A stretch of DNA of 62,912 nt, from the NCBI GenBank assembly GCA_025765615.1, contig JAIVFJ010000336.1:1-62912 (forward strand), read 5' to 3'. The DNA comes from Zopfochytrium polystomum. Taxonomy: Eukaryota; Chytridiomycota; Chytridiomycetes; Chytridiales; Chytridiaceae. This document shows positions 45,251-56,981 of this stretch, piece by piece. A program made the translations under genes and the position numbers. The notes under the pieces were generated by a model that did not search any database, was not told the DNA's origin, and saw only the letters and a program-made list of their open reading frames with translations. Within the stretch, counting starts at the first letter, position 1. Each line of letters starts with the position of its first letter.

Positions 45251-48200
45251 ATGTCAACGAGTGGCAGTATTGCTAGTCATATCGGTGAAAAGGGCGCCGA
45301 AAGTGCGACGGAAGCCGCCAATGATTCAACAGCCGTGCCCTACTTCCTTGCCGCTGCTTTTGATCCCCAAAAAGCGACTGTATGATAAGAGGCCGCGTTT
45401 TGATGATTCTGCGTGCTTACACGTCTCTTTAGATTGCGGAGCTAAGGTCTATTCTTTCCTCGTGCGAAGTTCAGCCTCCAAACACCCGTGCAAATAAAGA
45501 GGAGTGAGTGGAGCTCGGATTCTTCAGCAACTTGCCGTCCTAACCCGTATTTTGTATTCTAGATTTGTTAAATGCTGTGAGTGCTGCTAATGTTGCATAT
45601 CGGTGTCTCCCTGACAGCTCTTTTCTAGTTAGGGAGAAGGTGGCTGCAAATGCCGAAACATTCATTCAGAATCTTGCCAAAGTTCAGCCCTCCAGTGACG
45701 GTATCACAGTTGTTTCGCTTGAGCCAATCGGCAACTCGGAGCGCGAAAGATCCAAGCCGCGTGCCCGCAAGCTGAAACCGAGCGCAGCTGCCACTTCACA
45801 AGTCGCAGCAGCGAAAGCGAAAAAAGCATTTCAACTGACGAATAATGTCGAAATCAGCGACAGCTCCAGTTCAGCCGACGAGGAGTCGACTATCCAACAA
45901 GCGCCTTCTCCTCCAAAGCCGGAATCGCAAGATATTGCTCTAAAGAATGTCACTAATTCGACGAGAACTGAGGATGCGACCAAAAGCATCAGGAAGTTTG
46001 CTGGTAATTCCAAGAAACTTACCGAAGTTGCGGCAGTGGAAAAGATGAAGAATCACATGCCTATCATTACAAGCATCCGAACATGCAGAGCAGCTCAGAG
46101 AGTCTGCAACTTCAATCAAAGAGGAACTGGATTTGTCCTGCATCCCGCCCCTTAAAGTCAAGTCGAGTGTAGCTCATTTCGAAAAGCGACCAGGAGGCAT
46201 CGACTTAGCTCCAAAACAAGAAGAATCAGAGCTGGCGACGAAAGTTCCTCCGTCGCTCAACGAGACTGCTAGCGGGCGCTCCACTTCAAGGAATGCAGCG
46301 GAAAGCTCACAGGCGCGCTTTTTGCTGTTGGATGATCTTATGCCAAGCGATTCAGTGCAAGGCCCCTCTCCCTCCAACCCCTCGTCCTCTGCCTTTGACT
46401 ACATGTCAGCAGTTGCCGCGGCATCATTGAGAAAACAGTCGAAGATTCCAAAAGTTGATCTTGGGGTAAAGATTGTGTTCAAATACACGAAATAGGCTTT
46501 ACATTTTTCTCACATTATACATTGTGCTCAAAAATCGCCAAAACAAAAACTCGTGATATAAGCTACAAAAGCGAACAAGACCAGAAGCCGAGGATGAAAA
46601 TTCGCGGAACTCTGATAGCCTGCCTCCACCGATGGAGTTGTCCACAACTCAAAGGCCTAAGAAAGTGCACCGCGGTCTGCACAATTCACAACTCATGCCA
46701 CCTTCTCTTCCGCCTCCACCTTTGAATCCGCAACAAAACTTGCGCCCGCCAAGCGCTAAAAGCTTGGCGATTCAGGGCCCAACTATTCAAGAGCGCCCCG
46801 AATTTGTCGTGCCGATTAATGCGAGGACACCCGTAACCGCTACTGGCCTCTCCCCCCCGGCATCACTTCTGGATAAAAAGAGAAAATCACCCAGCCCTTC
46901 CTCTGCAAGGTTGAGAAGGGCAGCTGGACCCGCAAGTGTTCAAGGAGGTCTTCGAGCAGGTCCCCAGCGTATCCCAGTCACGTTTCCTCGACACAGCATC
47001 TCTGAAAGAATTACAGACGTTGTCTTGGACAGAAAGAGCTCTCTATTGAACTCCGGTAATGACTCAAGTGAAATTGTTAAATGAGAGTCTGACTTCATCG
47101 TTGCAGCGGCTGAGGCTGCTGAGTTTTATGACCTATCCCATTTGTCGAAGCCGATTTCCCGTGATGATGAGCGGAGACCAGATTGTTCCATTGAGGGACC
47201 CGCTTTCGAGAGTTTGAACCCCACTCGGAGGCTTTCTCTTCTTCCTCCCGCACTAGTTTGTGAAGATCACGGCCATGATGCAAAATTCAATGACGAAAGA
47301 TACACTCCTGTTGAGGAAACATGCTCAACGCCACCACAGTCTCCGGTAGTCGGCAATTCCAACCAAATCATGTTTCACCAAGAAGTGCCGAAGCCCTCAC
47401 AGGGATTAAGCCCTCGCCGGAATGCTAAATTGACTGTCCAACCGATGGGTTCACCTCTTCTCACCAAAACTTTGAAAGCGCGTTTGCAGCGCTTTGTAGA
47501 AGACGGAAATGTTACAGTCAAAAGTCCTGGAGCTGATGCGCCAACGTCTGTTGAATCTCCTTCAAAAGAGGACAAATCAGCTGTTACTACTGAAGTTGTC
47601 AAATTAGTGGAATCGGACTCTCTGGACGACATCAAATGCAGCGGGGATGCCCAACAGACTTCAAATCGCATGGATGGTTGGAAAAGCATGTTGATTTATT
47701 CGATTCTCTTCATTCTTGTGCCTTGCGTTGGAATAACTGTCATATGGTGGAGAGAGTACGGTCATCAGATTCGATTCTGCGACGGCTCCCGTGCAGTCGA
47801 CTTCCCCCCCAGCATGCGACTGCTGCAGGGCGTATTTCCTGTTTGTGTACCCTGCCCTCACTGGGCAATGTGCAGTGATCGTGAAATTGTAGCATGCGCC
47901 GATCTGGGCCAGTCCATTCATGATCGCTTTCCTCGACACTCCAGCGAGCTTCAAAAGCTTGCAGGGCCGTATGGACAATACTTCTTCAAGATTTGCTTGA
48001 GTAGGACTTTGCCTAGAGGAAAAAACAGCCCCACAGGCACACCAGAGGAAGCAGAGCTGGAAAATGTGGAATTCGAACGTCGAGGCGGCAGCTCCGTGGT
48101 GGTAAGAGAAGTCGCTCCACCAAATCTATACATGGCTTCGCACGGTTAAATTTGCTTAGCAACCTTTGTTTCAGCACACCATACCGCCGCCATCCCAGCC

Positions 48201-48936
48201 GACGCACAACACTCAATCATCGAAAAGAGGCCGTCTGGAGACAGAAACAGGCAGCAGCATGTCTCCGCAGTATATTATAATTCGAGGAATCAACATCGTG
48301 CAGGAAAATATGCGGAAACTTCAAGTCACTTTCAATGAACTGAGCATCAAAATCCTCACTGTTTCTGGAAGCTTCACGAATCAGTTTTGGACTTCTTTCA
48401 CCGATTTCCTTCTGGAGATACATCAAGCCTTAATAGCCTTTCTCTCACAAGTAGAAGGTGCTCTCGAGAACTTATTGGATAAGTTCGACTGGAAGGAAAT
48501 GCAGCGGAACCTAAACTTTACTGTAATCGCCACCCTCTTTCTGGGAATTATTGTTGTCGGCATTTTGATCGGGACCTGGCATATTCTTGCAGCCGAAGCC
48601 AACCATCAACCCACCAAAGAAAGCGCGATTTCGCCCAAGTTGGGCGATCTTTCGACAGAGCCACCTTCGAATGAAACTTTCGATCTAGTGGAAGTGATGG
48701 CACAAGAGGTTCTCAAAGAGCTTCCAAAGCGCCTTGCGGAGGGGTCTTGTGTTCAAAAGTTGTTGGTTAAACGGCTAATTTTTTCGAACGAGCTTTACCA
48801 AGAGACCTTGAAATCTCTCGACGAAAGAGCTCAAGATGAGCTGTGGAAGCAAGTCGAAACGCGCGTCTGCCAAGATGGTTCCACTATTGCGGAAAAGTGG
48901 GCGAACGGCGAAGGGTTTTGGCACGTTGTTATGTAG
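45251..48936 (+). CDS. SRC1: Inner nuclear membrane protein, HeH/LEM and MAN1/Src1 C-terminal domains (Heh1/Src1-like)
   Basis: Exon 1 (45251-45379) starts MSTSGSIASH and ends YFLAAAFDPQKAT; exon 2 (45433 on) continues IAELRSILSSCEVQPPNTRA. Together these form the HeH/LEM helix-extension-helix fold. A long Ser/Lys-rich nucleoplasmic region follows. Membrane segment 1 (SMLIYSILFILVPCVGITVI, about 47690-47745) leads into IRFCDG and CVPCPHWAMCSDREIVACAD, the Cys-rich lumenal MSC signature. After an intron (48102-48174) come an amphipathic region, membrane segment 2 (VIATLFLGIIVVGILIGTWH, about 48525-48585) and a C-terminal helical domain. The family anchors chromatin at the inner nuclear envelope. 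The join of exon 2 to the exon at 45563 does not fit a GT donor in frame, and the frame also switches near 46060. These may be indels. Confidence 0.8.
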
Positions 48937-50128
48937 GACGGAAAAAGAAAGCAAAAGTGGAACATCAGATCCGAAGCATCTCGCAATAAAAAAAACCTTA
49001 TGGTAGTCAAAAAGGCTATTTATCTTGGCCACAATAGTCAGCTCCATGAATTCTACGGTATTCAAACCCATTGTTGTTCTACATTTGTCCCACCCCGATC
49101 CTGTCTAAACTTGGATGGATGAAACCCTTGATAATTGGTGTTTATTCATGCTACATGCACATATTTGTAAATAAAGATGTCCTCCCTAATCTATAAACAG
49201 TGGAGGATAGATGGTACCACCTTAGCCTATTCCTAACTTAGCCACTAAGTTATGGCTGATTCTTTATTGTTGATCTTGTTATCTTCAAAATAATTATAGA
49301 AAGTAACTTCACCTGGGCCTAGCTAATTAGATAGCCATTTACTGCATTCGGTTCTATTTATTAATTACGTTAAGTGTTCCATCATTAATCATGGTTTTTG
49401 CGCCAAAGGTGTTTTACAACTTGATGAAACAACTTATCGATATCAAGTATGAAAAACCCTCCCACCATATTGAGACCCCAAGCCACTACCAAGGCATATT
49501 GGCCTCCACAATTATAATGTTTCTTCAAAATACTCATGTGGTTTTCTGAGAGCATCTCTACTTGTCAGGGTAAATCAAAATTTGCCCTGGAATGGCAGCC
49601 ACCAGTGTGGCAAATGGCGTGGGCCCAGAGGCCAAACCAGGGCAAATGTGTCCCAATATAGCCCAGGTTATTCCCCTCTTTCAGCTGCAACTCTGAGGAT
49701 TTCGAACGACCACGAAGCTGGTTCCACGCCAGCATCCCACCAGAATTTGCAGCACTGCTACCCTGTGTATTCCTTTTCTTAACAGACAAGTCCAACAATT
49801 TTTCTTTCTTTGCTCAAAAAAGTTTTGTTTTAGCCCACAATGCATTCAGATTTGCTGGGGACAGGTGGTGTGTGTCGGTCTCTGCAGTTACAGTTCTGTA
49901 AACACTTGGTGGTGTAAAGTATTTCCCCACCCTTCTATCGCCACACCAAATTTAGCCTGACTGGTGGCAGATACCGCCCTTTAGTTTGCAATTTTTCCAA
50001 TAAAATTTACCTTCTCTTGGGATGGCTGTGAAGAAATCCAATTTCGAATTTTTTGGGCTACTCCAAAATGCAACAGCAGCCTTGGCTGTGTGGAAGGAAT
50101 GTGGCACCTCCTCTAACACATGTCCTTG

Positions 50129-50129
50129 T

Positions 50130-50188
<59 letters not shown>
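50129..50188. repeat. (GT)n microsatellite
   Basis: About 29 GT units in an uninterrupted run, ending in GTTTGTTTGTG. Alternating purine-pyrimidine DNA of this length can adopt Z-form. Confidence 0.95.
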
Positions 50189-50191
<3 letters not shown>

Positions 50192-50507
50192 TTTGTGCCT
50201 TTCTTCTTCTGGAAGCGACTTCTTCTTGATGATTCCACTCCACGGAGCGAGCCACATCATCGACGTCATCACATCCGATCAAATCATCGGCAAAACCAAC
50301 TGACAAAAAAGAAAGAAAGAAAGAGAAAACAAAATAAAAATAAAAATAAAAATAAAAATTAAAAGTATTAAAAGAAAGGGAAAGTCGTGCCACCCCACCT
50401 CAAACAAAAGCCGCTCTTTTCCATATAAACACTCACGGGTAAATAATACCCCCGCGCGCGCGATACGATATATCGACGCCGGGACGGAGGACACACACGC
50501 ACACGCA

Positions 50508-50545
50508 CACACACACACACACACACACAGGACAGGCACACACAC

Positions 50546-50577
<32 letters not shown>

Positions 50578-50640
50578 TCTCTCTCTCTCTCTCTCTCTCA
50601 CACACTCACACACTCACACACGCACTCACACACACACACC
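50508..50640. repeat. (CA)n/(CT)n compound microsatellite
   Basis: CA runs, interrupted by GGACAGG, pass into a CT run at about 50577-50600 and return to CA. The block ends about 30 bp before the pantothenate synthetase ATG. Confidence 0.95.
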
Positions 50641-50671
50641 ACCCGCTCTTGATCCAATTCGTTTTTCGCGA

Positions 50672-52111
50672 ATGGCAATGGCGGCAGTCAGAGCTCGGTC
50701 GCTGCTGCTGGCGCTGTCCGACCCCCCGCCGCTCGTCGCTCGCCCGCTTTCCCACTGGCACCACCGACCACCTCGCGCAGCCCCAGTCCCTTCCACCACC
50801 AGCACCAGCACCAGACTCCTCTCCTCACTCGCCCACAACCACAATGCAGCGATTTCCCCTGCAAGATCGACTCCTCACTCTGCACGATCGCCCACGACGA
50901 CACCCGTGCGATCGACGGGCCCACCACGCGTGGTTCACTCCGTCGCCGAGTACCGGGCACTGCGCGCGTCGTGGGAGAGGGATGGAAGCCGGATCGGCTT
51001 CGTCCCAACGATGGTGAGGGGAACGGATCAGATCACTTTCTTTTTTTTTATTTGTCCTTCAACTCAAGACTCATGCCCCCGCGACTCGCACATATGCAGG
51101 GCGCCCTTCACGACGGACACCTACAACTTGGTAAACGCTGCTCACTTCTTTGCAGTTGACCAAAAAATGCCACCCACACTGAAACATTTTCCGCGCCCCT
51201 CCAACCCCCTTCCTTGGAAAGCCCGAAGAGCGCGGAACGAATGCGATCGCGTGGTGACGTCCATATTCGTGAACCCCGCACAGTTTGCGCCGACCGAAGA
51301 CCTCGACCGGTACCCGCGGACACTCGAAAGCGACGTCAAGCTCCTCGCGACGGCGGGCGCCGACATCGTTTTCGCACCGACGGTCCGCGAAATGTATCCG
51401 GCCGGCATCTCGCTGCACGTCGGGGAGCAGCGCGGCACGTTTGTCGAAGTCAAGGGCATGTCGCACCAGCTGTTGAGTATTCTTCTTTTTTGTTGCAAAA
51501 GCTCTCCTCGTTTTCCCTTCGTCCTGACGATGCCCCTCCCCGCCCGCCACCCCTTCAGCGAAGGAACAATCCGCCCGCACTTTTTCCGCGGCGTCGCCAC
51601 CGTCGTCACCAAACTCCTCAACATCGTCGCCCCGCACGCAACCTACCTCGGCCAAAAGGACGGCCAGCAGTGCGCCGTCCTCCGCGCCCTCGTCCGCGAC
51701 CTCCACCTCCCGACCGCCATCGTCGTCTGCCCGACCGCGAGGGAACCCGACGGCCTGGCCATGTCGAGCAGGAATAGGTACCTGTCGAGCGAGGAGCGCG
51801 CCGTCGCGCCGTGGCTGTACCGCGCGCTGGCCGCCGCCGAGGCGCGGTTTGCGGCCGACCGCGCCGCCGGCGGCCGTGGTGGTGGGTGTGACGCCGCGGT
51901 GCTGAGGGACATTGCGACGAGGATGCTGGGCGGCGTCCAGGGCCTGGCGGTCGAGTACGTCAGCGTGGCGGACCCCGTGTCGTTGGAGGAGATTGAGGGC
52001 GTCATCGGCGAGGGCGGAGCGATGATGTCGGGCGCGGTGCGGATCGGGAAAACCCGCATCATCGACAACGTTCTCTTGGGTGTCCCTAATGGACAAACTA
52101 CCGTAATGTAA
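50672..52111 (+). CDS. PAN6: Pantothenate synthetase (pantoate-beta-alanine ligase)
   Basis: Start ATG at 50672 (MAMAAVRARSLLLALSD); the Arg/Ser/Thr-rich first 90 residues may be a mitochondrial presequence. Exons 50672-51013, 51100-51130 and from 51222 join in frame. The HIGH-like loop GFVPTM|GALHDGHLQL is split by intron 1. FVNPAQFAPTEDLDRYPRTL, MYPAG, HFFRGVATVVTKLLNIVAPH, LGQKDGQQ and AMSSRNRYLSSEE (KMSKS-like) are all present, as expected for the ATP-dependent joining of pantoate and beta-alanine, the last step of vitamin B5 synthesis. An intron is expected at about 51474-51558 between SHQLL and EGTIRPHF; no canonical GT donor there restores the frame, although the sequence reads open throughout. 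The C-terminus keeps RIIDNVLLG. Confidence 0.95.
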   Translation: MAMAAVRARSLLLALSDPPPLVARPLSHWHHRPPRAAPVPSTTSTSTRLLSSLAHNHNAAISPARSTPHSARSPTTTPVRSTGPPRVVHSVAEYRALRASWERDGSRIGFVPTMVRGTDQITFFFFICPSTQDSCPRDSHICRAPFTTDTYNLVNAAHFFAVDQKMPPTLKHFPRPSNPLPWKARRARNECDRVVTSIFVNPAQFAPTEDLDRYPRTLESDVKLLATAGADIVFAPTVREMYPAGISLHVGEQRGTFVEVKGMSHQLLSILLFCCKSSPRFPFVLTMPLPARHPFSEGTIRPHFFRGVATVVTKLLNIVAPHATYLGQKDGQQCAVLRALVRDLHLPTAIVVCPTAREPDGLAMSSRNRYLSSEERAVAPWLYRALAAAEARFAADRAAGGRGGGCDAAVLRDIATRMLGGVQGLAVEYVSVADPVSLEEIEGVIGEGGAMMSGAVRIGKTRIIDNVLLGVPNGQTTVM

Positions 52112-52396
52112 TGCAAAAAAAAAAGAAAGGAAATCTATGGGTCGGGTTTGGGTAGCGGGGGGATTTAATTTTAAGAAAAAAGAGCTGTGCACAACCATAA
52201 ATTGCGTCCTTGACTTCATAGTTTGGAACGACAAGGTGATTGGATCATCAGTTGAGAATAATTACCCAAGGTCAGTGGAGAAGGCGCCTCGTTTTGTCAA
52301 GTTCAACGACATTTATTTCCAGATCGCACGGGGGTATCATTGTGTTTCCAGCTCCAAACCCAGCCACCAAAAAAAAACCAAAAACAAAAAAACACC

Positions 52397-55300
52397 TCAC
52401 CGCACCGGCGTGCAAAACTCCCACGACAGAAACCTGTCCGCCTCGCTTCGCACCCTCTTGCCCTTCCCGGCCGAGCTTGCCATCTCAATCCCGCCGCCGT
52501 CGTCCTCCGCGACAAACGGCGCCTCGTCGATCTGCTCCCGCATCTTCAAGTCCTCAAAGAACCGCCCCCCGCGCTTCGCGCCGACGACCGCGGCGGTGGT
52601 GACTTCTCCGCCAGCCGCGTCCGCAGAGGGCGGCGGTGCGCCGGCAACTTGGGCGGGCACTTCCGCCGCCGCCGCCGCCGCGTGCTGGTGTGCGATGGAT
52701 TCGGCACCGTCCCCGCCGCCGCCCCTGTCGCCGGCGATCAGCCCGTCGACTTCGACGGTCCCCCTGAACGCCAGCACCTCGACGTACACAGTAGACGCGC
52801 ATCCGAGCCGGTGGGCGCGTTTGACGGCCTGGCGGTACACGGCGGGGTCCGGGACGGGCCGGAGAAAGTAGATGCGCGAGACGGTCGACAGGTCGATCCC
52901 GAACGCGCCGCGCGAGACGTCCATGATAAAGACGCGCAGCTCCGGGGTCGTGTTGAAGGTGGTGACGTTTTGCGATTTTGCGGACGCACGTTGCTTTTGT
53001 TGGGGCCGAAACAGAGAGAGAAAAACGAAGTGTCCGAAGGTTAGAACGGCGGCGGGATGGCGGTAGGCACTCACGCCGTCTTTTTGGAACAGGAGGCACT
53101 TGATGCGGGCAATGTCGCAAAATTCTTTGACCGCGTGCATCTCGTTGTTGTTCTGCAGTCAAAGCTTTTGTTACAACCCATTATCATCGCCAAGCACTCG
53201 CGCGCCAGTCGGTACTCACTGTTGTGTAAACGATGATCTTGTCCGTCTTGTGATGCTTGAGGATTTCGGCGGCCACATAGGACAGCTTCGTCGAAGCTGT
53301 CCCGACAATGTCAAGCCGGCCGGGGTCTTCACCGTCTCCTGCCAAGCCCGTACACCATCGCTTACTCATATCTCGCTCCTCTCGTCGCATGACATCGGCA
53401 ACGTCTTCAATCTGCATCGCGGAGGATGGCAGTGCGTCTACTACAAATCCGACAGTCTTTTTCTTCTTTGCCGCTGGCGCTTCGCTCCCGTTCACATCCA
53501 CGGAGCTTGTCGCGAAACCAAACTGCTCGCCGACATCTGACGAAGGGGAAAGCGCTCCAACGTTGGTGCGAGGCCTCTTATGCGCTGGCTCGCTGTCAGT
53601 TACAATTGCAAGGGAGATGGGGTGACGTTTGCCGCTAAAGTCAGGCGGAGGTGTCGGAAACTCAACCACAAAGCTACTCTTGCCGCCGCCGTCAGAGTCT
53701 TCCGCGTCCGATATGATAAGCTCGGGCGAATGGGCTCTAACAACATCGTCGGATACCGGCACGGGGAGTGCATTCGAAGCCATGTAGCTCCCGTCAATCG
53801 GCAGTGTTTGCTTGTGGCGAAACACAAAAACGTCGAGTGGTTGGATGAGACTAAAGAGAGCTGGCGAATTGAATTCGAATAGAGTCTGTCAATGGCGCTG
53901 GATCCTGCTGAATGAAATCAAAACCTTACGTTCTCTCTGCTTGGAAACTATGTAGGGCATCTCTTCAAGCCTTTGGACCACGCGGTAAAACGGATCCGCT
54001 TCAACACACTCCAGACAGTGAATGATCTGCTTCAACAGCTCAGCATCATATCGCTTCGTTTCGGCGACTTCCAATCCAGCCCTGGCGCGGTTCAAGGACT
54101 CAAGAGCCTGCTCAATGATTTCGTGACCGTTGAAATGAAAGAGGGCGAGTCGCAAGTTGGAAACAATTTGGTGAAGCCATTCTCGGTTCCTTTAACAGAG
54201 AACAAAAACCAAATTACAAAGAAGGTGGCTTGATGGTATTTTACTCACCGATGGTGACCAAAGTAGTCCACACCCTCTCGTTCAGTGAGAATAGAGTTCA
54301 ACTTAATTTGGGAGATGAGAACATTCATGTTGATGCGCTCTTGGGCGTTCATGGCAAGAAGAACCACCTTTTCCCGCAATGGGGGTACTATCGAGATCAA
54401 AATTAGCGATCTGTGAACAGTTTGATAACGCGGCAGTGCTTACGCGGTTTTTCGTTCGCAATGTCGGACAGGCGATGACGAACCATAACCGTATCAAAAA
54501 GTGTTCGCACTACCTCCACTGCGTTCGGCTTTCCATTCACCCATGGATCCATCACCCGCTTTTTGAAAAGATCTGAACAAGATATTGACAATTAGTCGAG
54601 AATAGAGGAACTGAAGAGGACTCACGCTTATCTGACGCAAATGGCTCTATTTTCAAAAAGGATGACACTATCCCGCTCAGCCTCTGCAAATCCACCTTCT
54701 CCACTGCAATTCTTCTTCTGTCATCTATGATTCCATCGTCTTCACCACCGACGCCCGGTAGTGGAGTTCCACTCGATATCCACCAATAGTCTGCGGAAAG
54801 CTGCGCCGTGATGGCCATCAGATGAGATTGGTTGGGTCGGGCGAGAACGTCTGTTTTTAAGAGATGCCCCTCGTCGAAAATAATGCGAAGGAAGTGAACG
54901 TAGAGAAGTGGAGACTGCGTTTCCGGTGCCAGTCGAGGGGGGTAGAAGATGAGACGGGAGGCCTGTTACGGATGTCGTGGACCCGTTGACGTCCGGCTGG
55001 TGTCGTCCTTGTTGTTTTGTCGAGGAAAACGGGCTACACCGACATTCGCGAAGTCGGGACGATCCAATATATGGGCATTGGCAGGCCCTCGGGACAGGTG
55101 GAACAAATGTGCGTGTCAGTCCACCCACACTATGTTCGTGTGCGAGCCTTGCATGGCTGATCAACACAAGATCGTGTGAAATGAGTGTGCTGACCGGAGG
55201 GATGGGTACCTCCTTATCCTCGGCAATGACCAACACCCTCATACTTCCATCGAGCACGTGCTTGTTGATCTCGGAAAGCCACTGGCTCTTCAACGTGTCC

Positions 55301-56181
55301 GGCACGACGATGAGCGTGGCACGAGCGAGAGCCAGCACGTGGCAAGATGAATCATCATATTCTTCTAACCCGTTATCCGCCAAGCCGCGGAAAGACCGCC
55401 GACGACGCGTTGGAGACATGGCCAGACCGTCGACACGGAGCAACCATCCCCGTGAGTCCATCACCCTTGCAACAAGATGATCAGGCACTGTGGCACGGAG
55501 CTGCGGGAGTAAAATGGAATCCTCTTGACGCATTCCCGTCGGAGACGGCGACAGGACAGTTCTTACGATTTTCCATGCGCACTGATCCGTCAGGCTCATT
55601 GGACGAGCGCGGCGTCTCGAAAACTCAACGTTTCCAACCCGAGGGGACGCCGATGAACTTCTCCACCAACCCAGCGTATCATTCGAGGCATCCTTCTCAG
55701 GTGGTCTTGAGCTGCTTCCGCTGCTTGCTGCGAGATCCCTGCCGAGAATGACGACTCTTTCTGTTCGGGCCGCAGACGAAATCAGCCCGGATGGTAGCAA
55801 TCTGATGCGGGAGGAGACGGCGACGACAGCGAGGCAGATCAGGGTCTTTCCCGTGCCCATGTTTTCACACAAGATGCCGCCGTGACCGGACGTAAGCTCC
55901 TTGCGGATCATCGCTTGGACAGTGGCGCGCTGGTAGTTGAACAGGCGAGATCGCAGAGTCTCGTCCAAGGAGTGTTGAATGGCGAGAACCAATTCCGGAG
56001 TCAAACTACTTCGAGGGCGGCCGCTGCCGCTCGCTTCAGTCTTTTGCGGATCGCCGTTCTCCGTCGAGGCGGCGGTGCTAGCCTGAGCGTCTGCCTGTTG
56101 CACGCCGTCATGTGGGAGAGGAGACTCTAGTGAGTTGAAGATGCCGGCGAGCGACAGCGCTGGAGTGGCGCTGGAGGTCAT
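52397..56181 (-). CDS. SNF2-family ATPase/helicase, fungal type
   Basis: ATG 56181 (MTSSATPALSLAGIFNSLE) starts the protein; an in-frame ATG at 56226 is also possible. Motif I is GGILCENMGTGKTLICLAVV, preceded by LFNYQRATVQAMI. A long insert follows, then TLIVVPDTLKSQWLSEINKH (motif Ia). The DEGH box is HFLRIIFDEGHLLKTD (about 54885-54845), and YWWISSGTPLPG is motif III. In the C-terminal half, KIIVYTT (about 53235), IKCLLFQKDG, FIMDVSRGAFGIDLSTVSRI and DPAVYRQAVKRAHRLGC correspond to motifs IV-VI. The order is that of SNF2 enzymes with DEGH in place of DEAH/DEXH. A homologue of yeast Irc20 or Rad5 is possible, but no RING is seen. A role in chromatin or repair is inferred. Confidence 0.8.
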
Positions 56182-56981
56182 TTTTGGTGTTTTGACAAGT
56201 CCGCAAAGATGAAAGAAAAGACACAAACCCTACAAACCCGCCCGTGAGGTATTCATTCACATACAAGGGGTATACTGTAGCAGAAAAGGATATACAGGAG
56301 ATGTCTACCAAAATGGCCGACACGCGCTTCTTGCAGCCCGCGCCAGCGGCGCGGCGCCAAAAGCAATCTGGCATGCATCAAAAGGGCACGGCTGTCGCCA
56401 GGACCTCATTTTGCCGGCGCTAAACGCGCGGGCAGCTACCTGTTGAATTTCATGATAGTCTCGGTTGGAGGAGCCACCTCTACTGCCACTGCCCCCCAGC
56501 TGGTGGGGTCTCCAAGCAACAATAGAGAATGCAAGCTCTCACTAATAGTGAAGGAGGGCCGACAGTCTGTTGAAATATCTCTTCAATTATGATGTTGAAT
56601 TGCTTTGTGCGGATTGAATGTTCAAATTGCGAAAAGTTTGGTGCCCCCAATAAATCCTTCCGCTTCGCGCAGCTTCTAGTGGAAAACACTACCTCGAATC
56701 GTGGTCGGCAAGATGACGGACAAATCAAGATTCCCACAGTAGCAACTATTCATTGTTGTTTGTGCCAAATGCCACTGACTGTCTGGAGAATCATGAGTGG
56801 ACGGAGGAGCCGGGAGCCGGCGAAGGACGTGCCCCGCCCAAACCAGCAATGGTGGGCTGTGAAGAGCTCTGAAGTAGCAGAGCTTAGTTGGCCGGACATC
56901 CAGGTCGATTGATGGAACGAGACCACGCGAATCCACCATCGGGTGTCTGCAAAGAAATCTAAGAGGGCGGAGTTTCCCACC
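56182..56981. other. Divergent intergenic region, SNF2 ATPase and haspin
   Basis: Both neighbouring genes start outwards from here, so two promoters share about 800 bp. No conserved coding sequence is seen. The region is close to balanced in base composition, and no site can be named. Confidence 0.5.

Larger units (their letters stand above)
48937..50671. other. Intergenic, AT-rich with dinucleotide repeats
   Basis: 49060-49560 is AT-rich with no conserved frame. Two dinucleotide blocks (50129-50188 and 50508-50640) lie between there and the pantothenate synthetase start, so they may sit in its promoter. Confidence 0.5.

Noticed and set aside
51071..52234. 387-codon minus-strand open frame opposite pantothenate synthetase
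   Set aside because: It is a GC-rich shadow; the plus strand carries all the pantothenate synthetase motifs.
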